A stretch of 64,000 nt of DNA from Edaphochlamys debaryana (lineage: Eukaryota; Chlorophyta; Chlorophyceae; Chlamydomonadales), in assembly GCA_016858145.1 (NCBI GenBank), contig JAEHOE010000038.1, positions 186,001 through 250,000 of the forward strand, read 5' to 3'. Both the position numbers and the translations under genes were made by a program. This document shows, one piece after another, positions 57,601 through 64,000 of this stretch; the stretch's first letter is position 1; each line of letters begins with the position of its first letter. Below the pieces are notes generated by a model. The model did no database searches. It was not told the DNA's origin and saw only the letters and a program-made list of their open reading frames with translations.

Positions 57601-59229
57601 TGCATGGCCTCCTCCTTCTGCTCCCTCGTGCCGCCCTTGCCCAGCCACTCCCCGCACCCTTGCTTTCAAGCCAAGCCCCGCTTTCTCCATGTACCCAGCC
57701 CCGCTTGCTCCCCACGTGCCTCACGCAACTCGTCCGCCCTTCAACATTTCTTCATGGACTTTATCACCCGTAACCGCCCGTAACCGCCCGTAACCGCCCG
57801 TAACCGCCCGCAACCGCCCGTGACCGCCCCGGGCAGGAGCTGGTCACGGCCTCGGCCTACTGCCGCGTGCCCAAGCTGGACATCATGGCGAGGCTCATCA
57901 TGCTGGGATGGCGCCCCGACCAGTCGGCGCTGTTCGCGCCCGCGGAGCGGCTGCAAGAGGAGGCCAAGCAGGCGCTGGCCAACTACGCCAAGTACCTCGA
58001 GGTGGGCTGGCTTGGTGGGTGTGGATGCCGTGGAAGGATGGATGCGTTGGTGTTCGTGGCATGGCCCGTACATGGCGTCTTCGTGGTGGGGTTCAGGGCG
58101 GTAGTGGGCAGCGGCGCCGGTGCTTGCGTCGTACACAGAATCTGGACCTGATCTGTCGTACATCTGGGCGGCCCCCAGGCCTGCAAGGTCAACTCCCAGT
58201 ACGACGACGCCCGCGGGTTCCTGCCCCCGGGCCGGGTGCTGTACGTTGAGCGGCACAAGCCCGACACGCCCCCGCCCTGCTGCTCCTGCAACCTGTGCCT
58301 CGTGGACCGGAGCGCGGAATCGGCGGCCTACGTGTGCAGGCGCGTGGGCGGCTGTGGGGGCGCTTGGGTGCAGCGCTCCGCACATGGTGCATGCTATGCC
58401 ACACCCCGTGCGGTACCCTATGGTGATGATAGTTTGGGGTGACGTTCAAGAGGTTGGCGAATGGCGTGAAGCCTGTCTGTGAAGCGCTGGACTTGGCCCA
58501 CCCCACGCAGGTGGATCCGCACCGAGGATCTCATGCGCGGCGGCCTGGTGGTGTCCCGGTCCATGTTCATGGACCACCTGCCGGACAACACGATCAAGGC
58601 CATGATGAACGTGAGCTTGGTTTAAACAGGGAAACAGCCGGGGAAGCTTAGAAGGAAATCACGACAGAGTACCGGCATCCCTGCTGCTCCACTTTGCTCC
58701 AACCTGCGCAATGCAACGGTGCCAGCATGAGCAAGTCGCCATGCCCACCCTGCCCACCCTGTCCTGCGCCCTCCCCCGTTCCGCTCAGGCCTACAAGCAG
58801 CTGTGCGAGGTCAAGGGCGTTATCCCCAACATGCCCCACCTCGGCCAGCCCCACGCCCAGGTCCAAGTCCAGGCCCAGGCCCAGGCCCGCAGCGCACCGT
58901 CGGCGTCCCCGGACGCGCACGGCCACCCCCAGCCCCACGCGCACGCCCACGCCCAGGCGCGCCTGCATCACACCCACAGTCGCAAGGGCAGCGTGCAGCC
59001 GGAGCCCGGGCCGTGGTCGTCGCCGCGGGTCTCCGGCGAGGCGCAGGCCCCTCCCGCTGGCGGCACTGCGGCGGCAGCGGTGGCGGCATCAGGGGCCGTG
59101 TCGGCGGTAGCGGAGGAGGAGGTGGTGATCCAGGTGCCGGCGGCAGAGCCGCAGGGACAGGAGGCGGGGGCGGGTGGCGTGGGGCCGGGCGGTGTGGCCG
59201 CGATTCAGGCCGGGGACGCAGCAGTGTGA
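51649..59229 (+). CDS. sn-1-specific diacylglycerol lipase (DAGL-type, four TM segments)
   Basis: The model has 21 exons: 51649-51750, 52474-52555, 52993-53089, 53190-53262, 53558-53634, 53793-53955, 54176-54229, 54640-54844, 54954-55369, 55545-55603, 55726-55751, 55946-56046, 56267-56335, 56437-56616, 56826-57054, 57214-57326, 57475-57570, 57837-58001, 58179-58339, 58511-58610, 58789-59229 (1002 aa). Four hydrophobic segments occupy about 5-135, followed by a Cys cluster (LQVLCCCCLGRE) that could be palmitoylated. The class 3 lipase domain has IAIDRQRQAVVVGIRGSLSL, the nucleophile elbow GHSLGAG (Ser about 647), SCKDVIPRLG (Asp about 699) and FLPPGRVLYVERHKP (His about 795). A conserved MFMDHLPDNTIKAMM helix and a His/Gln/Ala-rich tail end it. 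Architecture matches animal DAGL, which releases 2-monoacylglycerol. Introns 16 and 19, and probably 8, use GC donors; the exon 8/9 junction is the weakest. Confidence 0.9.
52746..52781 (+). other. Possible in-frame cassette exon of the DAG lipase gene
   Basis: TTCCTACTGCAG| at 52745 and |GTGAGC at 52782 flank 36 nt. Phase 1 at both ends would insert GPIFGTRQRRRV between exons 2 and 3 without changing frame, placing a basic loop after the second membrane segment. Confidence 0.4.
57771..57830 (+). repeat. Six tandem 10-bp units next to a splice acceptor
   Basis: TAACCGCCCG is repeated four times exactly, followed by CAACCGCCCG and TGACCGCCCC, immediately upstream of the GGGCAG acceptor of DAG lipase exon 18. 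Confidence 0.95.
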
Positions 59230-59489
59230 CCTGGTTCTGGGGTTCTGGGAGCTGTTGTACCGGCCGTGCTGGCTTGGAGAGAGAGACTTACACAGGCTGA
59301 TGGGGCTGGGCTGAGGCCGGGGCTAAGGGCGGGTGCGGGTTGGGGCAATAGCGCTGGGAAGGGCTGGGAGTGGATTAAGAACTTTCGATATCTTGGCGGT
59401 CTCCAACAACAAGTCCTCACATTGTGGAGTTTGACTAATAGCGTGGTTGAGGGGTTGGGTGCTGTGCTTGCGTGAGCCCTACGTGATGA
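59230..59489. other. DAG lipase 3' flank / LINE 5' boundary
   Basis: The LINE frame opens at about 59490, after a TGA at 59487-59489. The exact 5' junction of the element lies somewhere here and cannot be placed. No TGTAA poly(A) signal occurs between the lipase stop and the LINE. Confidence 0.4.
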
Positions 59490-61496
59490 TATGCAGCACT
59501 ACCTGGTGGCGTGAACCTCTACCAGGGGCAAGCTATCGCCAGACACGAGGGGGACTCGGCCGCATACCCTGCTTGCGAAATGCTCAAGGACCTAAGGCAG
59601 CACCCTGCAATTACCAGCATCGACATAGAACATGCCGCCTCAATACTAGCAGGGACCAACGGAACAATTGGGGAGCTGGCTGCATATTACGACATGCTGT
59701 ACGAATTATGCCCCAGAAAGCCTGCCGTGAACGGGCTCCGCCCAACACGCGCAACTACCAAGGCGTATGCTCGCCTACACGGAAAGCAAGAGGAACTGAA
59801 ACGCACTCTTGGAGAATACCTCAAGGCCTGCGGCCTTGAAGCAGGGAAAGGGTACCAAGGTGCCCCAACCAAACAGGTGGCGGAGCTCCGCACAGAACTC
59901 AAAGCCGCCAACAAGGAACTCAAGGAAAAGGCCTCAAAAGACATAACCGAAAGACAAGCCAAAGCCAGGAAACAAGCTCAAGCCGAACTTGCAACACGAC
60001 CCAGCAGAGCCCACAAGAAAATCTTCAACGCGGCCAGCGAGGAACTGGAACGGGGCCTCCCAGCTGTTCAGCACCCGGACGGAACACACATGTGCACAGC
60101 TCCCCCAGACATCTTGGAAGCAGTCAGAGAGTACTTCTGGCGCATGGCACAACCGGTCAACGGCCGAAGGCGCACTGGGGCCTTCTTACCCAGCGACACC
60201 GAGCGGGGGTACCCCTTTGAAAGGGCAAACGCCACAGACCGCTTTACCCTCACAAGGGCCGCAGACCCCACCCAGCACTCGCTGCTGGGAGCCATGGCAG
60301 ATAAAGCCGCTTTTAACACATGTGTACAGCACCTCGCCAGATCAAAAGCCCCTGGGCCAGACGGCATACCAAACGAGCTGCTGCAGTGCCTACCAGCAGA
60401 CCTGCAGTGCACCATACACGACCTATTTATAGTCATGTACGTTCAAGCCAAAACGCCCAAGGCCTGGACCGAGTCCACCACAGTGCTGCTACCAAAGGAC
60501 GGGGACCCTACGCTACTCAAGAACAAGCGACCGATTGCCCTAGCCAATACGCTGTACAAACTGTACACCAGCCTCATAACCACCAGCATTGGCGGCGCAG
60601 CAGACTCGCTGCAGCTGATATCCGCCGCACAGGAAGGGTTTCGAAAATACTGCAACACCTCCAGGCAGCTCCAAAACGTAGTGCGGGCCCTCGAGGATGC
60701 CGGCTGCACATGCCGCGACCTCTATGTCCTCTACGTCGACTTCAGCGCAGCGTTCAACACGGTGGACCATGACCGCTTATACCAGGTCATGTACGACCTG
60801 GGCCTGCCGATTGACCTAACCGAGGTAGTTCGGGACTTATACAGCCAAGCCCGCACGCGCATACACACGGAACACGGCACCACGGCCCCCATAGACCTGG
60901 AGAGAGGCACCATCCAAGGAGATACGCTATCACCAGTCCTGTTCCTGGTCTTCATAGAGCCCCTGCTGCGCTGGCTCCACGTAGGAGGGCGAGGATACCA
61001 CTATGGGTGCCTAATGGCAGACGCCAACCAACGGTACAACCTCAGCGCGGCAGCGTACGCTGACGACCTGGCCGCCTTCACCGGCTCGGTTGCAGACCTG
61101 AGGGTCCAGGCAGCAAAAATAGAAGCATACTCAGCGTGGGCGGGCCTCTCAGTCAACCATAAAAAGTGCGCGGCATCCGGCATCATCCACCGAAGGGCAT
61201 GGCTGGACCGGGGCACCAACGGCCCATGCTGCGAAAGGACACTCCGCTGCGCGCTAGAAAACCAAGTGAAGATAGGGGGCTCTGCAGTCCCCTACTTTAA
61301 ACCCAGCCCTACCGCTACCTAGGAGTGCAACTCACGCTCACCCTCAACTGGGGGCCACACGTCGATGCGGTAACGAAGAAGGTGAAAGAGAAGATCGCCT
61401 GCATCGAAAGCTCGATGGCAAGCCCACAGCAGAAGCTCCGCATGCTCCGCACCTGCGTGAAAACGGTTATTGAATACAGCTGCGCCATACATCATG
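59490..61496 (+). pseudogene. LINE reverse transcriptase region with two frameshifts
   Basis: A helical Lys/Glu/Ala-rich N-terminal part (about 59750-60010) precedes the RT. Recognisable motifs are SKAPGPDGIPNELLQ, LLPKDGDPTLLKNKRPIALA, motif A YVDFSAAFNTVDH (about 60732-60770), motif B TIQGDTLSPVLF, motif C YADD (61056-61067) and LSVNHKKCAASG. Near 61305 a one-base loss in a C run moves the frame: the original frame hits TAG at 61320-61322, while the conserved YRYLGVQLTLTLNW continues in another frame. A second shift near 61497 returns to the original frame (YKPADIRTLDLLIAKSSKQA). The copy is therefore defective, unless the sequence has errors or programmed shifting. Confidence 0.85.
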
Positions 61497-64000
61497 CCGT
61501 ACAAACCTGCCGATATCAGAACCCTCGACCTACTCATAGCCAAAAGTTCAAAGCAGGCCATGGGACTCAGCCGAAGCTTCCCCACCCGCGCGGTTCTGCT
61601 ACCCACCGACGAGTGCGGCCTTGGAATGGGCTCCCTGCTCCCCACGTACGCACGAACCAGCGCCAAGGAACTTGTCCTCGCGCTCAATGACCCGGGACGC
61701 CTGGGGGAGGTGACACGGGCCATGGTTGAGCTGCAAGCACAAAGAGCAAGCACCACACCGGCACACAGGTTAGGGGCGGACTTCCAGTACTATAGCACAC
61801 TCAAGGCAATCACCCTGGCGCGCGAGTGTGGCCTAACCCTCATGGACAGGGGTAACGCCTACACGCCCGCACTACACCCACTACTGAAAGCAGCAGCAAC
61901 GCTGGCCCCGACCCACCGGCAAGGCGGTAACGACACGCTGCTGCCGGAGCTCCTCTTGCCCCTGGTAGAGCTTGGCCTCAGCCCATATGACCTGCTGGAC
62001 AAAACAACGAAGCAACACATAATTGGAAGCGACGAGCTCAAGAGACTCCCCCTCAGCACGCCGGGAGCAGTTGTGGGGAACAAACAAAAGATCGCCCTGA
62101 ACCGGTTCACCCTTGCGGTGAGCGCCGCATGCAGCCCACGCCCACACGCACACGACCCAGCCACGTGGAAAGACCACAAGCCACTCCCACTAGACTTAAG
62201 ACACGTGCCCCCCCTGGCACCCCTGATGAGCCTACTCGACCCACGTGCCTTCCCATCTGGAGTGCGAGAGCCCCGCCAGCCCCCGACGCAAAGAGGAACC
62301 GCGCCAGGCGCACCTGCAGCCGAGGAAGGCGAAGATGGCGACGCCGCCGCCCAGGGTGCGGCGCCAGACCCACAGCAGAATGCCGCTGCACGCGCAGAGG
62401 AAGCACAAGAACAACAGCCGAAGCGGCGACGCATTGGGGAAGCCAGACAGGCGGACGCCCCAGACGAGGGACAGGCAGCGGACCACGCAATGCCCCCGGC
62501 AGACGCACAAGACGCCGAAGGATGGCACGGGGACCCAATGAATACCCAACCCACCACAGCCGCGCAGGCAAAACGCCGCCGAGACCAGGAGACGCGGATG
62601 ACACCTGCGGGGGTCCGCGAGGACGAGGCAGAAACGAACAAAGTCGGGCCAGACGCCCCGGAATACCAGCGATACCAGGCCCTCATGCGCGACTGCAAAA
62701 CAAGCGCCCCCGCACTGGGCGGCAAACCCCCACCGCCACGCAGACGATGGCCCCGAGCCTACACAGGCCCCATTGACACAGCCCCCCCGGAAAGAGAGGG
62801 AATTGACGAAGAACCACCACCCGAACCCTTACCGGAAGAATGCGTCCTTGAGCCCGCACTTAGCCTCAAGCGCCTCCACGCAGCCAGTAAGGAATGGGTG
62901 CGGCGAGGATGGGCACGATGGCGCATCGCCAAAGACCAGATCCTGCGGAACCTGGTCCCACCTGCAAAAGGTGACGCGGTCGCGGCAGCGTGTCAGATCC
63001 TGTACGCACTCCACGACAGAGACAACGACGTGGAAGCAGTACTTGCGGGACCACGCCTGGAGCCACTGGTTGTTGGGCGGAATGCCAGCAAGGCAGCACA
63101 CGCTAGGGGAGAACTGACAACACAGCGCCAATACCTGATTAAATGGGCGCCCATGACCATCTCTGTTGGTGCCATCGCCATGCACCGCGCAATGAAAATC
63201 CTCCCAGAGCGCGTGCACTTCATCCGCAAGGAGCGTGGCCCTGCAGGAGAAGTCACCCTGCAGGAGGAGTACGAACAAAACGTCACGGACCCGTACATGA
63301 GGCACGTAACCTGGAAAGAGATGTGGGTCCCTGAGCACCAGCTGCAAAGCTGCCCCAACTGGGCCTCAGCGCTTGCCGTCCACGAAGCTAATCCCCACGC
63401 AGCACCCGGACGGGATGCCAACCTAACCGACGCGCAAAAGCAAGGGAGATGGGAGGCCCCGGGCGCAGACGCCACTGCCAGAGCCCGGCTGATCTTGGCG
63501 ACCACGGCGATACGCCGAACACCCTGTGACCCATACTCGGACATAGAACCCCCAAAAAAGTTCCTGATCCAGGTGGGCCGCCGGGCTAGGGGCAGTATGG
63601 CGCTAAACCAGTGCGACACTGCCTTCGTGTACAACCCCAGCGGAGGCCTCATTGGCACACTTACCACGGAGCGCCTGGCCTGGCTCCACGGCCAGTACAA
63701 CCAAAGCACCAGGCCTGGACCGCAGCTCGTAGGCCAAGCAGCCGTGGACGCCTTCGCTGAAGACGTGGCGCGACTCACCCTGCACTACAAGGCAGAAACG
63801 CCAGGGGGGAAAATGGCGAAAACGCCACCGGTCAGTCAATGCACGCTGGGTGCCAGCTTGAGCAACGCGCTCTTCGGCGCACTCCACGGCCTGCAACTGC
63901 CTGGGGGGGTTACAGACCGCTTCGCATCGCCCCTGAACTGCAGCCTCCTGGCCACGGCCTATTACAGCTCCAGGCCCGAGGACACCCGCTTTGGAGCCAA
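61494..64000 (+). CDS. LINE C-terminal extension: possible split chromodomain and PCIF1-like methyltransferase start (partial)
   Basis: The frame is open without a stop for about 835 codons to the window edge, in the same frame as the RT start. After the RT thumb-like part come a disordered Ala/Gln/Asp/Arg stretch (about 62270-62800), with PKRRRIG and AKRRRDQ as possible nuclear signals, then a folded-looking region. YLIKW (63132-63146) and a later TWKEMWVPEHQLQSCPNW (from 63312) resemble the two halves of a chromodomain separated by about 55 residues. Further on, FVYNPSGGLIGTLTTERLAW and DRFASPLNCSLLATAYYSSR (about 63916-63975) resemble, from memory, the start of the PCIF1-type adenine N6-methyltransferase domain. 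The catalytic NPPF motif would lie beyond the edge, so this call is unproven. Confidence 0.5.
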   Translation, partial: MPYKPADIRTLDLLIAKSSKQAMGLSRSFPTRAVLLPTDECGLGMGSLLPTYARTSAKELVLALNDPGRLGEVTRAMVELQAQRASTTPAHRLGADFQYYSTLKAITLARECGLTLMDRGNAYTPALHPLLKAAATLAPTHRQGGNDTLLPELLLPLVELGLSPYDLLDKTTKQHIIGSDELKRLPLSTPGAVVGNKQKIALNRFTLAVSAACSPRPHAHDPATWKDHKPLPLDLRHVPPLAPLMSLLDPRAFPSGVREPRQPPTQRGTAPGAPAAEEGEDGDAAAQGAAPDPQQNAAARAEEAQEQQPKRRRIGEARQADAPDEGQAADHAMPPADAQDAEGWHGDPMNTQPTTAAQAKRRRDQETRMTPAGVREDEAETNKVGPDAPEYQRYQALMRDCKTSAPALGGKPPPPRRRWPRAYTGPIDTAPPEREGIDEEPPPEPLPEECVLEPALSLKRLHAASKEWVRRGWARWRIAKDQILRNLVPPAKGDAVAAACQILYALHDRDNDVEAVLAGPRLEPLVVGRNASKAAHARGELTTQRQYLIKWAPMTISVGAIAMHRAMKILPERVHFIRKERGPAGEVTLQEEYEQNVTDPYMRHVTWKEMWVPEHQLQSCPNWASALAVHEANPHAAPGRDANLTDAQKQGRWEAPGADATARARLILATTAIRRTPCDPYSDIEPPKKFLIQVGRRARGSMALNQCDTAFVYNPSGGLIGTLTTERLAWLHGQYNQSTRPGPQLVGQAAVDAFAEDVARLTLHYKAETPGGKMAKTPPVSQCTLGASLSNALFGALHGLQLPGGVTDRFASPLNCSLLATAYYSSRPEDTRFGA

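Larger units (their letters stand above)
59490..64000 (+). mobile_element. 5'-truncated LINE (non-LTR retrotransposon), continues past right edge
   Basis: Codon usage and composition change sharply to a more AC-rich, intron-free frame. It encodes a reverse transcriptase and a long C-terminal extension. No apurinic-type endonuclease is present upstream of the RT, so the element is 5'-truncated or this family carries its nuclease elsewhere. Its 3' end lies outside the window. It sits about 260 bp or less downstream of the DAG lipase stop in the same orientation. Confidence 0.9.

Noticed and set aside
57771..57830. CRISPR-like array
   Set aside because: These are 10-bp contiguous units without spacers in a eukaryotic intron; it is a simple tandem repeat.

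Overview
The window is nuclear DNA of a green alga, most likely a volvocine/Chlamydomonas-type chlorophyte. The basis is very high GC, genes cut into many small exons by short GT-AG introns, Ala/Gly/Pro/Gln-rich low-complexity protein segments, and a gene set mixing chloroplast-targeted, plant-like and animal-like proteins. No bacterial operon features, rRNA genes or convincing tRNA genes were seen. Exon models below were built by hand from splice sites, reading phase and family motifs. All CDS coordinates are genomic spans that include introns.

Layout from left to right: (1) the 5' part of a coiled-coil protein gene (minus) running off the left edge; (2) a chloroplast DUF3119-type membrane protein (minus) divergent from (3) an organelle-type RsuA/RluB pseudouridine synthase (plus); (4) an Aha1 N-domain Hsp90 co-chaperone (minus) sharing a 135-bp bidirectional promoter with (5) a metallo-beta-lactamase-fold hydrolase (plus); (6) a neurochondrin-family protein (plus); (7) a hotdog thioesterase (minus) divergent from (8) a NAK/AAK1-family protein kinase (plus); (9) gamma-secretase subunit PEN-2 (minus); (10) a MYND-finger family gene with an in-frame TAG (minus); (11) a secreted protein with 12-residue repeats (minus); (12) the E2F partner DP (minus); (13) NAD kinase (minus) divergent from (14) a four-TM diacylglycerol lipase (plus, 21 exons); (15) a 5'-truncated, twice frameshifted LINE in the same orientation just downstream, running off the right edge.

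The genes are mostly independent housekeeping or signalling genes, not a pathway cluster. Themes that stand out: several divergent gene pairs; a recurring pattern in which the 3' end of an exon plus its splice donor is duplicated inside the following intron (pseudouridine synthase, hydrolase and NAD kinase genes); about six GC-AG introns among roughly 100; and a retrotransposon whose reading frame continues for about 830 codons past the reverse transcriptase, through a possible split chromodomain, into the start of what looks like a PCIF1-type adenine methyltransferase domain, cut by the window edge. The last is the best candidate for an undescribed system.
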